From Halomonas sp. BDJS001 (GTDB lineage Bacteria > Pseudomonadota > Gammaproteobacteria > Pseudomonadales > Halomonadaceae), in the NCBI RefSeq assembly GCF_026104355.1, contig NZ_CP110535.1:434001-498000 (forward strand): a stretch of DNA of 64,000 nucleotides, in the 5' to 3' direction. The notes beneath the pieces were generated by a model that saw only the letters and a program-made list of their open reading frames with translations, was not told the origin of the DNA and made no database searches. This document shows, piece after piece, positions 42,427 to 52,830 of this stretch. The translations under genes and the position numbers were made by a program. Every line of letters starts with the position of its first letter. The stretch's first letter is position 1.

Positions 42427-45243
42427 CTATGGCAGTGGTACTCGTGCCAGTCGGCTGAGCAGGTTATCCAACTCTTCCACTTCAGCATCCCATAGCGTGG
42501 CTGGCATTGGCCCTAGCGCCAATAGTGCCGCCAGGATGTCGATCACTTCTTGATCACGGCTGCGCTCTTGATTGAAGCCTTCATTCAAACGTTCTACCTG
42601 AATCGCCAGGCGCAGTGGCTCATCACTCTGCCGCACGCTACCCACGGCCAGCATCGAGAGGTGCACTCTTAGCCTCGCAAGGGAGTCGGCGATACGGGCG
42701 TGCTCAGCGTCTGATAGCGGTACTGCTACGCTATGGCGCTGTTGATTGCGTGCGTTATGTGACTGACTGAAAGCGCTAGGCAATGAAGTGTCGAGAACCG
42801 ATTGCGCGTCCACATCGCTAGGAATTTCCTCGCTGAGATAGCGCTGGTCGGCGGCCAGGTGAGCGTTCACTAATGGCATAATCGCATGCCACTGTTGAAC
42901 CGTGTCGGCCACCGCCAGACGGTTTAGGCGTTCTCGGCGTGCACGCACAATGCCGCTCATCCGCTTCTGCATGCCTTCGCTGCGCCGGTTGCGTGGCAGC
43001 GGCTCAAGCTGGTTGGCCTGCTCAATAAAGCGCTCCAGTGTGGCCGACTCGCTCGCCTCCAGTGGCTGCCAACTATCCATTTCATCGATGAGCGTCTGCA
43101 TCTCATCAAGCTGCTGTTGCTGGCGCGCTGCCTGCTCATTTTTATGTGCATCGCGTTGGGCAAAGAGTTGATCACACTCGTGGCGAAAGGTTTTCCACAG
43201 CGTTTGCTCTTCGCCTTTTGGGGCTCGGCCTAGTGCACGCCACTGCTGCTGCAGCTGTTTGGTCAGGTGGATGCGCTGGGCCAGCGGCTGGCTGTCGTCG
43301 CTACGCAGTGCGCTCACCTGGCTGATCAGTTCGCGTTTTTTTGAGGCGATCGTTTCAGCGCGTTGATCAATCAACGCCTGTAGTTGATGGCGAATAGTCC
43401 CAAAGCGTCGCCCAACGGTCTCTGAACGCTCACGTGGAACGGGGCTGTAGTGCCGCCACTGGTGGCGCGCTTTGTCGCGGATTTGCCTTAGCACATCAGG
43501 ATCGGCATCTTCTGCGGGCTGAGCCAGCAGGCTCTCTAGCTGGTCGCATAGCGCTTCCCGGGCTTTCAGGTTGTTCTCACGCTCTTTGCTGAGCTGATCC
43601 CGCCAAGGGGCAAGACGTTCGTGGATACGATCCGAAGCGCTACGGAAACGCGCAGACTGTTCGCGGTTGGCCGCCGCATCGCCCAGTGATTTCCACTCTT
43701 TGACCAACTGGCGATGATGGCGGTCAAGCGCTTCTTCTGCCATGTAGAGATCGTTCGCCAACGCTTCGATACCCGCGCATAGCTGCTCGCGCTTTGGCCC
43801 GGCGACAAACCCCCGCCAGTCGCGTAATTCCGCGAGCCGGGCGGCTAAGTGCTTTAAGCGTGTTTTGAGCGGTTGAGCGGCTGAGCTCTCCAGGGCTTCA
43901 ATGCGCGGCTTTAGGCGCTGATGCAGGCGGCTGGCGCTTTTAAAGGCGCCGCGCTCTAGCAAGTGCTCAAAGGTGTCGAGTTCCGCGCCATGGGCCTCCA
44001 GCGTGGCGCTGTCCTCTGCAGGTTGCAAAGGGGCGGTGCTGTCAGCATTACACGCAGCCAGGGCGCGGCCGAGCAGCGCCGGGGGGGTTAAGGTGTCTGG
44101 CCACCGGCAGTCGCTAATCAGGGTGGCCAGGGTCTCATGATCGCCACTGGCCAGGGCGGTTTCGATGGGCGCGCTTACCGCGCACCAGCGCTGCCATGCC
44201 TCTAAGCACTGGTCGTAGTGCTGAATCGCCAGCGTATAGCGCTGGCGCATGGTGTCACTGGGCGGGTGGATATCGGAAAGCGCCTGCCAGCGTTGGCCGA
44301 GTAGCTGACGCTGGGCGCGCAGGCTGTCGATATCCTGTACGGTCATGGCGGAAGCGTGGCGTAGGCCGTCAAGGGTCTCTTCGATGCCTTCAAGCAGCTG
44401 CTCTCGGGTGTTTTCAGCTTCTTCGCGGCGCTCGTCGCTCTGCTGGCGAGCCTGCTCCTGGGTCTCGTGGTCGTGGAGTGTTTTGCGGCAATTGAGCACG
44501 GCTTGATGAAAGCGCTGCTCCTGTTCCACGCTGGGCGGCTGAGTTAGTTGCTCCCACTGCCGTTCAAGGTGGCGAAAACGGCCACCGTAAAGGGGCTCCC
44601 AGGGCGCGCGGGCATGCTGTTCTAGCTGATTCAAAAGCGTTTCGCGCTGCTGCTCTTCCGCTTCCAGCCACTGGGCGTCGCTGCGCAAGCGATTGAGGCG
44701 TTCCCGGGCCAGACGAACCACCTGGCGGTCACGGCGTGCCTCTTTCAATAATCGCTTAAGCCCCTCCTCGTCCTCAATGCGCTCGGCGGCCTGGTGGCGA
44801 ACGGCGGCTACACCGTTGTAGCAAGCTTGATGTATCAGGTCATTCTCATCACTCAGCTTGCTCAGGGCGATCAAGCGTAGATTAAGGTTGTCGCCCTGGA
44901 GGGCGACCGCACTCAATACCCGCGGCTCTTCAATCTGTTCAACCAGTATCTGGCGCTGGTTCAGGTCGGTATGGCCTTCACGCCCACTAAGCCGTTGGCA
45001 AACCGCATTGAACCAGGTTTCCTCCTGCTGATGGCGGGGGTATGCGTTTACCAGACCTACGCAGTCATCCAGAGCCAGCAGCGCGGCAAGGCGAATCTGG
45101 CTATCGCTATCTTGAGTGAGCGACTGCAGCGCTTGACGCTGATCCGCCTGCTCTGGGTTTAGTCGTTGGAGGGCCTGACGGCGCACCTCTGGGTCAGGGT
45201 GTTGCCACCGAGGTGCGAACAGGCGTCTTAACAGTCCGTGCAT
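42427..45243 (-). CDS. DUF349 repeat coiled-coil protein
   Basis: 938 residues with an AGGA ribosome site 8 bases before the ATG. It starts with a HEAT-like N-terminal part (about 1-180: PEVRRQALQRLNPEQADQRQAL, AALLALDDC), followed by several DUF349-type helical repeats rich in Gln, Glu, Arg and Trp (for example QLLGQRWQALSDIHPPSD, KQLQQQWRALGRAPKGEEQ, ARHQWRHYSPVPRERSE). There is no signal peptide or membrane segment, and it is predicted almost fully helical. DUF349 proteins are found across gammaproteobacteria; their biochemical role is not established. It is divergent from minC across about 245 bases. Confidence 0.85.
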   Translation of the reverse strand: MHGLLRRLFAPRWQHPDPEVRRQALQRLNPEQADQRQALQSLTQDSDSQIRLAALLALDDCVGLVNAYPRHQQEETWFNAVCQRLSGREGHTDLNQRQILVEQIEEPRVLSAVALQGDNLNLRLIALSKLSDENDLIHQACYNGVAAVRHQAAERIEDEEGLKRLLKEARRDRQVVRLARERLNRLRSDAQWLEAEEQQRETLLNQLEQHARAPWEPLYGGRFRHLERQWEQLTQPPSVEQEQRFHQAVLNCRKTLHDHETQEQARQQSDERREEAENTREQLLEGIEETLDGLRHASAMTVQDIDSLRAQRQLLGQRWQALSDIHPPSDTMRQRYTLAIQHYDQCLEAWQRWCAVSAPIETALASGDHETLATLISDCRWPDTLTPPALLGRALAACNADSTAPLQPAEDSATLEAHGAELDTFEHLLERGAFKSASRLHQRLKPRIEALESSAAQPLKTRLKHLAARLAELRDWRGFVAGPKREQLCAGIEALANDLYMAEEALDRHHRQLVKEWKSLGDAAANREQSARFRSASDRIHERLAPWRDQLSKERENNLKAREALCDQLESLLAQPAEDADPDVLRQIRDKARHQWRHYSPVPRERSETVGRRFGTIRHQLQALIDQRAETIASKKRELISQVSALRSDDSQPLAQRIHLTKQLQQQWRALGRAPKGEEQTLWKTFRHECDQLFAQRDAHKNEQAARQQQQLDEMQTLIDEMDSWQPLEASESATLERFIEQANQLEPLPRNRRSEGMQKRMSGIVRARRERLNRLAVADTVQQWHAIMPLVNAHLAADQRYLSEEIPSDVDAQSVLDTSLPSAFSQSHNARNQQRHSVAVPLSDAEHARIADSLARLRVHLSMLAVGSVRQSDEPLRLAIQVERLNEGFNQERSRDQEVIDILAALLALGPMPATLWDAEVEELDNLLSRLARVPLP

Positions 45244-45489
45244 GGATCATCCTGCGAGTATGAAATGCGTAGCATGAAAAAAACGGCTCGGTGGTTGCAG
45301 TCACCGGCACAGTCGCTTAGCTTGGCGTTACTATTGCTGTCTCGTAATAAGCATGGTGTGATAAACGTCTATTTTCTAGGCCACACTGCTTCTAGATCAC
45401 ACTGTTTTTAGACTACAGTGTTTCTAGACGACGAAATGCGTGATAGTACGCTACCTTAATCTTATATGAACATGACGGGGAGTTCGGCC

Positions 45490-46236
45490 ATGAGCCTTAA
45501 CGTGGATAGTGCCGTAGTGGCCTTTACCTTCAAAGGCGGCATGCTGCCGATGACCGTCATGGAGCTAAGTAGTGCTGACCCAGAGCAAATCCGGCAGCAG
45601 TTGGCTGGTAAGTTTTCCCAGTCCCCTGCGTTCTTTCAGCATACACCGGTTGTGCTCAGCGTGGAAAAACTCGATGAACCCCACTTAGCCCTTGAGCGCA
45701 TTTGTGCCGTGTGCCGTGACCATAAGCTGTTGCCGGTAGCTGTGCGCGGTGGTACTGAGCCGGTTCGCCAATCGGCCTGGGCGCTGGGGCTGGGTTGGTT
45801 TCCGCCGGTGGCGGAAGGGCGGGCACGGGTGCTGGAAAGTGTCGGCAGCTCGCCGGTGCAAGAGGTCGCCCGTGAGGAGCCAGTGAGCGAGTCAGAAGCG
45901 CCAACGTTGGCCACGCGGCTCTATCGCGGTACCGTTCGCTCTGGCCAGCAAGTAAGCGCCTCTGATGGAGATTTAGTGGTCATCGGGGCGGTGAATGCCG
46001 GGGCGGAAGTGCTGGCTGCTGGCAGTATTCATGTCTACGGTGCACTGCGGGGCCGGGCACTGGCAGGCATTCATGGTAATACCCAGGCAGGTATTTATTG
46101 CCGCGAGCTGGAGGCTGAGCTGCTTTCGGTGGCAGGCAATTACAAACGCTCGGAAGATATCGACGCTCAGCTTCTGGGGCAGCCCGCAGAAGTTCACTTT
46201 ACAAAAGAACAGCTTGAAATTAAGCCACTGGGCTAA
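45490..46236 (+). CDS. minC: Septum site-determining protein MinC
   Basis: 248 residues from the ATG at 45490 (GGGGAG 7 bases upstream), preferred over the ATGs at 45466 and 45472. The N-terminal MinC domain (about 1-105) contacts FtsZ and blocks ring assembly. The C-terminal beta-helix (about 135-240) has the MinD- and FtsZ-binding face GTVRSGQQVSASDGDLVVIG, GAEVLAAGSIHVYGALRGRALAG and AGIYCRELEAELLSVAGNY. With MinD and MinE, encoded next, it restricts division to mid-cell. Confidence 0.94.
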   Translation: MSLNVDSAVVAFTFKGGMLPMTVMELSSADPEQIRQQLAGKFSQSPAFFQHTPVVLSVEKLDEPHLALERICAVCRDHKLLPVAVRGGTEPVRQSAWALGLGWFPPVAEGRARVLESVGSSPVQEVAREEPVSESEAPTLATRLYRGTVRSGQQVSASDGDLVVIGAVNAGAEVLAAGSIHVYGALRGRALAGIHGNTQAGIYCRELEAELLSVAGNYKRSEDIDAQLLGQPAEVHFTKEQLEIKPLG

Positions 46237-46393
46237 GGTATTAGTATGAGGCTGCGTTGGTGCTTCATGCCTAGCGACGCCGAAGACGCTATCCGTTACA
46301 GTATGGCATGTTGATGACATTGACGTTCCCGTTATGCGCAGAGCGCCAACTGACTCGCGCTCGCGACGAACGACTTCAAGAAGGAAGTGAATC

Positions 46394-47212
46394 TTGGCCA
46401 AGATAATTGTAGTGACCTCTGGTAAAGGAGGGGTCGGCAAAACCACCAGTGCGGCAGCCATCTCCACAGGACTTGCGCTGCGCGGTAAAAAAACGGTCGT
46501 CATCGATTTTGATGTGGGCCTGCGTAATCTCGACCTGATCATGGGTTGCGAACGGCGCGTGGTGTATGACTTAGTCAACGTGATTCAAGGCGAAGCAGGG
46601 CTTAATCAGGCGCTGATTCGCGACAAGCGCGTCGAGAATCTATTTATTTTGCCCGCTTCCCAAACTCGCGATAAAGATGCCCTGACCCAAGAGGGCGTTG
46701 CAGAGATTTTGGAGAAGTTGAAAGAAGATTTCGACTTCATTCTGTGTGATTCACCCGCCGGTATCGAACGCGGTGCGCAGTTGGCCATGTACTTCGCCGA
46801 CGAGGCGATTGTGGTCACCAACCCTGAAGTATCGTCAGTGCGTGACTCTGACCGTATTTTGGGGCTGTTGGCCTCGAAAACCCGGCGTGCAGAGCAGGGC
46901 GATGATCCTATTAAAGAGCACCTGCTGGTGACCCGCTATAATCCCGAACGGGTTACCTCCGGCGATATGCTGACGCTGGACGATATCCGCGAAATTTTGG
47001 CGATCAATTTACTGGGCTTGATTCCTGAGTCAGAGGCTGTGCTGCGTGCTTCCAACCAGGGCGTGCCCGTTACCCACGATATCTCCAGCGACGCGGGCCA
47101 AGCCTATAGCGATACGGTATCGCGCCTGCTTGGTGAAGACATGCCGCTGCGTTTCCATGAAATGCAACGCAAAGGCCTGCTGAGCCGTATGTTTGGGGGG
47201 GCGCGCCGATGA
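46394..47212 (+). CDS. minD: Septum site-determining ATPase MinD
   Basis: 272 residues from a TTG start with AAGGAAGTG upstream. The deviant Walker A is [11 protein letters not shown] (two lysines), with [24 protein letters not shown] and a C-terminal amphipathic membrane-targeting helix [16 protein letters not shown]-bound MinD dimerises on the inner membrane, recruits MinC and is released by MinE. The end overlaps minE by 4 bases. The TTG start may lower translation relative to minC and minE. Confidence 0.97.
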   Translation: MAKIIVVTSGKGGVGKTTSAAAISTGLALRGKKTVVIDFDVGLRNLDLIMGCERRVVYDLVNVIQGEAGLNQALIRDKRVENLFILPASQTRDKDALTQEGVAEILEKLKEDFDFILCDSPAGIERGAQLAMYFADEAIVVTNPEVSSVRDSDRILGLLASKTRRAEQGDDPIKEHLLVTRYNPERVTSGDMLTLDDIREILAINLLGLIPESEAVLRASNQGVPVTHDISSDAGQAYSDTVSRLLGEDMPLRFHEMQRKGLLSRMFGGARR

Positions 47213-47460
47213 AATTACTGGAGTTCTTGAAGCGTGAGCGCAGGAAATCCGCCTCGGTCGCCAAAGAACGTTTGCAAATTATTGTCGCGCATCAGCGTAG
47301 TCAGCGCGGTCAGCCCGACTATATGCCGATGCTAGAGCGCGAACTGCTTGAGGTGATTCGTCGTTACGTCCATGTGGATGACGACGCCATTCAAATTTCC
47401 TTGGACAGCGAAGACAACTGCTCGGTGCTGGAGCTGAACGTGACGCTTCCCAAGAGCTGA
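47209..47460 (+). CDS. minE: Cell division topological specificity factor MinE
   Basis: 83 residues. The N-terminal anti-MinCD region ([18 protein letters not shown]) stimulates MinD ATPase. The C-terminal half ([20 protein letters not shown]) gives topological specificity and dimerises. It overlaps minD by 4 bases, the usual coupling in the minCDE operon. Confidence 0.97.
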   Translation: MKLLEFLKRERRKSASVAKERLQIIVAHQRSQRGQPDYMPMLERELLEVIRRYVHVDDDAIQISLDSEDNCSVLELNVTLPKS

Positions 47461-47553
47461 GCCTTCGTCTACGTGCAAGAACTGAAGACGGGGCGAAAGG
47501 GGTGGCGGGTGTGCTAGGCTTGGGCTTTTAACTGCCCAGCGGAGTGATTGCTC

Positions 47554-49047
47554 ATGGCGCCACCCAATGCTGCCCCTGCCAGTTTTCTATGGCATGACTA
47601 TGAAACCTTCGGGGCGGATCCGCGTCGCGATCGGCCCGCTCAGTTCGCTGCCCTGCGCACTGATGCTGATATGAACGAGATCGGCAAGCCGATCGAACTC
47701 TACTGCAAGCCCGCCGATGATTACCTGCCTCATCCTACTGCCTGTTTGATTACCGGCATTACCCCGCAAAAAGCTCAACGCCATGGTCTGCCCGAAGCAG
47801 AATTTGCGGGCGAGATTCAGCGCCATATGAGTGAGCCGGGCACTTGTGTGGTGGGTTACAACAGCCTACGCTTTGATGACGAAGTCTCCCGCCATCTGTT
47901 TTACCGCAATTTGCTCGACCCCTATTCCCGTGAGTGGCAAAACGGCAATTCCCGCTGGGATTTAATCGATGTTGTGCGCGCTTTTTATGCGCTGCGCCCG
48001 GATGGCATTGAGTGGCCGCTGCGCGAAGACGGTGCACCCAGCTTCAAGTTAGAGCACTTAACCGCAGCAAACGGTATTGCCCATGAGGGGGCTCACGATG
48101 CGGTAGCCGATGTGCGGGCCACGATTGCCTTGGCGCGTTTACTTAAAGCGCGCAATGCCAAACTGTTCGACTATCTGCTCGGCCTGCGCGGTAAGCGCGC
48201 GGTGGCCAAGCAGCTTGACTTGCCCAACGCCAAGCCGCTGCTACATATCTCCCGCCGCTATCCTGCCAGCCGGGGCTGCAGTGCCCTGGTGATGCCGCTG
48301 GCCGAACATCCGACAAACCCTAATGGGGTGATTGTTTACGATTTGAGCGTTGATCCCAGCGATATGCTGAGCATGTCAGCGGAGCAGATTCGCGAGCGGG
48401 TATTCGTCAGTCAGCAGGATTTGGCTGAAGGTGAAGCACGTATTCCGTTGAAGGTGATCCATATTAACCGTTGCCCGGTGGTGTTCCCCGCAACGGCTTT
48501 AAGAGACGTTGAGGGGCCGCAAAAGGGGGAGTATGGCATTATCGTTGCGCGCTTAGGCCTGGATGTGGCGGCCTGTCGCCAGCACTGGAAAACCCTGCGC
48601 GATGCCAGCGGTGTTGCCGCTAAGGTCGCCGAGGTGTTTAGCGCTGGTTACGAAGACGCCCCGCAAGACCCTGATCTAATGCTCTATTCGGGCAGCTTCT
48701 TCTCCGCCGCTGACCGTCAGCAGATGGAGCGGGTGCGGGAGATGGAACCGTGGGATCTGGTAGGGCAGCGCTTTGCGTTTCAGGATCCGCGCCTGGAAGA
48801 GATGCTGTTTCGTTATCGCGCGCGCAGTTACCCCGACACCTTGGAAGGCGAGGAGCGCGAGAAGTGGGAGGCGTTTCGCTGGATGCGAATCAATGATCCG
48901 GCCCTGGCAGGCTTTACCCTCAAGGCGTTTGCGCGGGAAATCGCTCAATACAATCAGCAAACCCTTACTGACCGTGAGCGGCAGATTCTGGAAGAGCTGG
49001 TGATGTTCGTGGAGGCGATGATGCCGGCCCAGGCGTTTGATGCCTGA
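47554..49047 (+). CDS. sbcB: Exodeoxyribonuclease I
   Basis: 497 residues from the ATG at 47554 (GGAG 9 bases upstream); a TTG 6 bases earlier is too close to that site. A DEDDh exonuclease that degrades single-stranded DNA 3'-5' in recombination and mismatch repair. Motif I is WHDYETFGADPRRDRPAQFA, motif II YNSLRFDDEVSRHLFYRN, motif III HDAVADVRATIALA. The SH3-like and C-terminal parts (MLYSGSFFSAADRQQM, LLFRYRARSYPDTL-like) match ExoI. Single gene with about 90 bases after minE; convergent with the protease gene. Confidence 0.95.
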   Translation: MAPPNAAPASFLWHDYETFGADPRRDRPAQFAALRTDADMNEIGKPIELYCKPADDYLPHPTACLITGITPQKAQRHGLPEAEFAGEIQRHMSEPGTCVVGYNSLRFDDEVSRHLFYRNLLDPYSREWQNGNSRWDLIDVVRAFYALRPDGIEWPLREDGAPSFKLEHLTAANGIAHEGAHDAVADVRATIALARLLKARNAKLFDYLLGLRGKRAVAKQLDLPNAKPLLHISRRYPASRGCSALVMPLAEHPTNPNGVIVYDLSVDPSDMLSMSAEQIRERVFVSQQDLAEGEARIPLKVIHINRCPVVFPATALRDVEGPQKGEYGIIVARLGLDVAACRQHWKTLRDASGVAAKVAEVFSAGYEDAPQDPDLMLYSGSFFSAADRQQMERVREMEPWDLVGQRFAFQDPRLEEMLFRYRARSYPDTLEGEEREKWEAFRWMRINDPALAGFTLKAFAREIAQYNQQTLTDRERQILEELVMFVEAMMPAQAFDA

Positions 49048-49069
49048 GCCGGTGGTTTAACAACGCTGC

Positions 49070-51928
49070 TTATTCACGCACTTTAGGCAGCGCTGAGCGT
49101 TCCTCCCGATAAGTGCTGACATCGCTGGGTTCGTCGCCAGGGTTAAAGCGTATGTCCAGAGTGCGCTCGCGCAGCGATGGCCAGAGAGCTTTGATATCCT
49201 CAAGGCTAACGTTCAGCACTAGCTCGGCCAACTTATCACGGCGGTCAAAGCGAACGTCTTCAAGTGCCGTGGCCTGCCAGTAGCGGTTAGCCATGCCCGC
49301 CAGGCTGGTATCGCGCTGGCGCAACTGGTCGTGCACCGCTTGGCGATAAGGCGCTAAGTCAGCGTCGCTAAGCTGTTCAAGACGTTGGCTGGCCTCGTCA
49401 AGAAACGCATCTATCCGCTCAGCAATAGTGCCGCTCTCGACATCGGGGGATTGCACCATAAGGGCAATTCCTGGCGCTTCGAGCAGCGGCGAATAGCCAG
49501 CGTTGACGATGTAGCCGAGCTGCTGCTCGGTGCGCAGCTGTTGGTAGAACGGTGTCTCTAGCCACTGGGCAATCACCGCGGTGGTGGCTTGCTCCGCTGG
49601 CGTCTGATCGCGACCCTGTAGATAACGCAGCACCAAAGACTCATCCCGTGAGCTGTGAGGGTGCAGCACGCTGTGCTCCTCACTGGCCGCAAGTGGCGTT
49701 AAGTTCGCAATAGCGTCGCGGGTTAGCCGTGGCTTGAGCTTGGCGCGCATTAGCTGTGTTTGCTCACGCGCCAGGTCAGCGTCCAGGTTGCCCACTGCCA
49801 TGGCATCGACGTACAGATCGGCGAGAAAGCGCTGGCGGAAATCTTCCAGATGGCTGCGGTCAAAACGCTCGCTGGCAGCGAGAAGCTCAGCAGTAGACCA
49901 TTGTGGTGTGAGCAGGGCTTCCCCCAGCGTACGGCTGGCCTGCCCGGTGAGCGACGCCTGAGGCGCGTTGCGCCACTCGCGCTGCAGTTGGTAACGCACG
50001 CGCTCGAAAGCGCTGTCGCTGATCTCCGCGTGCGCTAATTGCTCAAGGGCTTGTTCAATCAGCGGGGTTTGGCCATCACGCCAGCCTGAGAACGATAGCG
50101 TCATGCCCCTGGCGTGGGGGTAAGCGCTAAACGATTGTCCTGCCAGCCACGCGGGGTAGAGGGTTTCATTCAAACTGTCGTTGAGCCAACTGGCGAGCAG
50201 CCGAGTGAGCACTGCTTCATGGGCAGAGTAGCTGGCGGTGGGGCTTTGTAGGCTGACTCGCCACTCAACTTTGGGCGTGTTAAAACGATCATCCTGCATA
50301 TGCCAGGCGCTGAACGATGGCGTATCGACCAGCAGGCTGGGGCGCTCATCCTGGCCCTCCAGCAGTGTTAAATCATTGGCAATAAAGGGGTTGGGGCCAG
50401 GGAGGGCTAAACCATCAAGCACCTGGCCTGGCTGGTCGGGTGTTTGCTCTTTCCATTGGGCATTGAACCACGGTGAGACGGTGTCGCTTTCCACATCCGG
50501 CGCCGAGTAGAAGCGCAGCATGTTATCCGACGTTAGGGCATCCAGGTAAGTCTGCTGGCGCTCTGCGTCGGGGCCATCCATACGGTAAGCTGCGTACTGC
50601 ACGTCTTCTACCGGGTAGCGCGATAGGCTCATGGAGAGGCGCGTGGCTTCCTGCTGTGGGGCGCCGTGCTGCTGGAAGCGGAAGGCTTGCTCATTGAGGT
50701 CTGCCTGCTCCTGGTAACGCCATTCAGAGAGGCCGTCGTTACGCAGTTGCTCAATGGCGGCAAACAGGGTGGCTTCAATGTCGTCCAAGCGTTCGGCGCC
50801 TGCAGGCGTCAGGCTGATGGAGATAGTAAATAGCGCTTCGTTACCATCGCCGCGTCCTACTCCGGCGGAAAGCCCATCGGCCAGTCCCGCATCGCGTAGC
50901 ACCGCTAACAGGCTGCCTTCGCCCTCATCGCCCAGTAGGTGGGCGATCACCTGAGTGGGTTTTGTGCGGTAGTCGTCGGTGGGGTCGGGCACCGGGAAGT
51001 AGAAATTCACCTGGCGGCGATCCTGCAGCGACTGACGCTCGATATAGCGGGGGAGCGTGTCTGAATCAACCAGTGGCGCGTCAATCGTCGGCACACTTAA
51101 GTCGTTGTCGGGAATATCGGCAAAGCGTTCGGCTACCCACTCCTCAAGCGTCTCGAGCGGCTGAGGCGCTACAATGGCCAAGTTCATCACATTGGCATCG
51201 TAGTGCTGATGATAGAAGTCGATGACCCGCTCGCGTAGCGTCGCTTCACCTTCAGGCGGACTGGCCAGTGTTTCCCGGCTACCCACGGCAAAACCGGTGG
51301 TGGGGTTGTCAGGGTTGAACAGTTGGTTTAGCACATCGTTTTCGCGACGGGACTCATCACGAATACGTGCCATGTACTCCGAGTGAACGATATTGCGTTC
51401 GCTCTCCAGGTGGTCGGCGTTAAACAGTGGTGAGAGGAAAAATTCGCTGAAACGATCCAGTGCACCCGGCAGTGCCGAGGGCTCAATATCAAAGAAGTAA
51501 TTGGTATCCTGCTGCGCGGTAAAGGCGTTGTGAGAGCCCGCGTTATTGGAAATATAGCGCTGGTAGGCATCAGATTCCGGGTAGGGCTCGGTGCCTAAAA
51601 ACAGCATATGCTCGAGGAAGTGCGCTAACCCCTGGAGGTCGTCGGGATCTTGGGCGCTGCCGACACGCACATTCATCGAGGCCGCTGCCTTGTCAGCTTC
51701 CGGGTCGCTGACCAGCAACACATTGAGGCCATTTTCAAGGGTCAGCACGCGGTAGTCCCGGCTGTCATAAGGGCTAATGATCGGGGTGACGGTTTCGGCA
51801 ATGGCGTCGGCAACGGCGTCATCGTCTTCAGCGAAGGCAAGTGGCGTTATGGCGATGCTGGCGATAATACCAATCACTGTGCACTGAGGAAAAAGACGCC
51901 AGCGGTTCAAGCAAGTGGATCGCAACAT
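49070..51928 (-). CDS. ptrA: Pitrilysin-type M16 zinc protease (protease III)
   Basis: 952 residues. An N-terminal signal peptide (cleavage near AFA-ED, residue 33) directs it to the periplasm. The inverted zinc motif is H103-FLE-H107, with the downstream glutamate in the ERNIVHSEY segment (177-184). Four M16 half-domains follow in order, with the insulinase-type C-terminal exosite block RTEQQLGYIVNAGYSP near 810. It degrades small peptides. The start codon overlaps the upstream SRAP gene stop (TAATG), so the two are coupled. Confidence 0.93.
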   Translation of the reverse strand: MLRSTCLNRWRLFPQCTVIGIIASIAITPLAFAEDDDAVADAIAETVTPIISPYDSRDYRVLTLENGLNVLLVSDPEADKAAASMNVRVGSAQDPDDLQGLAHFLEHMLFLGTEPYPESDAYQRYISNNAGSHNAFTAQQDTNYFFDIEPSALPGALDRFSEFFLSPLFNADHLESERNIVHSEYMARIRDESRRENDVLNQLFNPDNPTTGFAVGSRETLASPPEGEATLRERVIDFYHQHYDANVMNLAIVAPQPLETLEEWVAERFADIPDNDLSVPTIDAPLVDSDTLPRYIERQSLQDRRQVNFYFPVPDPTDDYRTKPTQVIAHLLGDEGEGSLLAVLRDAGLADGLSAGVGRGDGNEALFTISISLTPAGAERLDDIEATLFAAIEQLRNDGLSEWRYQEQADLNEQAFRFQQHGAPQQEATRLSMSLSRYPVEDVQYAAYRMDGPDAERQQTYLDALTSDNMLRFYSAPDVESDTVSPWFNAQWKEQTPDQPGQVLDGLALPGPNPFIANDLTLLEGQDERPSLLVDTPSFSAWHMQDDRFNTPKVEWRVSLQSPTASYSAHEAVLTRLLASWLNDSLNETLYPAWLAGQSFSAYPHARGMTLSFSGWRDGQTPLIEQALEQLAHAEISDSAFERVRYQLQREWRNAPQASLTGQASRTLGEALLTPQWSTAELLAASERFDRSHLEDFRQRFLADLYVDAMAVGNLDADLAREQTQLMRAKLKPRLTRDAIANLTPLAASEEHSVLHPHSSRDESLVLRYLQGRDQTPAEQATTAVIAQWLETPFYQQLRTEQQLGYIVNAGYSPLLEAPGIALMVQSPDVESGTIAERIDAFLDEASQRLEQLSDADLAPYRQAVHDQLRQRDTSLAGMANRYWQATALEDVRFDRRDKLAELVLNVSLEDIKALWPSLRERTLDIRFNPGDEPSDVSTYREERSALPKVRE

Positions 51929-52614
51929 TACAGCTCCTGTGACACAGTCCAGCGCAGCATCGACCCATTGGGATGGGCGCAGGCCGGTGACTGGTAGGCG
52001 GGATTATTGACATGTTTAGATACCGGAAAAGCGCCCAACAGTTCCAACGGCGCGGGTGCTAACAGCGAATTAAGCGTTTCGGTATCGGTGTCGGGGTTGA
52101 GCCAGGCGGCTAGCGCATGGCTGGGAATGGTGACCGGCAAGCGGTCGGTTAACGGTGATAACAGCAGATTGGCGGGCACGGTGATCAGTGCCGCTGAATC
52201 GGTGAATGCCGTTAACGAGGTGTGGTAGCGGCACCATAGGGCGCCCAACAGCAGCGGCGCGCGGGATACCTGGGTGACTAAATAGGGCTGCTTGCTGCGC
52301 GGCTGGGTTTTCCATACATAGAAACCGCTCACCGGAATAACGCAGCGGCGCGCGCTAAAGGCATCGCGAAACATCGCCCGTGATTCAAGCGTCTCCGCCC
52401 GGGCGCAGTGGGGCGCGTGATCCAGCACCTCCAGCCAGGGCGGCGTCAGGCCCCAAAAAAGCGACGAAAGCCGGTATTCGCCCTGCTCTAGTCGAATTGC
52501 CGAGATTGGCCGCCGGGGGGCCAGATTAGGCGACTCAACCAGGGGCTCGGCGTTGACTAGCGTCGGCAGTAAACGGGTCAGCGGTAAATTTTGCACATGC
52601 AGTCGCCCCGTCAT
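51928..52614 (-). CDS. SRAP (YedK/HMCES)-fold protein lacking the catalytic residues
   Basis: 228 residues. The fold is clear from PNLAPRRPI, SSLFWGLTPPWL, ARAETLESRAMF, RRCVIPVSGFYVWK, LLSPLTDRLPV and VSKHVNN. In active family members Cys2 crosslinks abasic sites with help from an Asn, Glu and His (YedK C2, N75, E105, H160). The aligned residues here are Thr2, Cys70, Val100 and Thr156, so none is kept. The protein may still bind DNA but should not form the thiazolidine crosslink or self-process its N-terminus. Its stop codon overlaps the ptrA start. The upstream region (52615-52830) holds no further gene. Confidence 0.85.
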   Translation of the reverse strand: MTGRLHVQNLPLTRLLPTLVNAEPLVESPNLAPRRPISAIRLEQGEYRLSSLFWGLTPPWLEVLDHAPHCARAETLESRAMFRDAFSARRCVIPVSGFYVWKTQPRSKQPYLVTQVSRAPLLLGALWCRYHTSLTAFTDSAALITVPANLLLSPLTDRLPVTIPSHALAAWLNPDTDTETLNSLLAPAPLELLGAFPVSKHVNNPAYQSPACAHPNGSMLRWTVSQEL

Positions 52615-52830
52615 ACCTATCTCCTACTCATTAAGATCTTCCCGGAAATTAAGCAAAATTGTCGAGAAAGTGTAACTGGATAGCGGGCGACTTCGCGCAA
52701 TAAAGCACGAAATGGTGTGTTTTAGTGTCGAAAACAGTGTTCGATGTAAGGTATCCTATCGTATCCCTTGCTCCCGCTAAAGCGCAGTGAGGCTTTCCTC
52801 CTTGTTTGCCGTTGACCTTAAGAGATCGCC

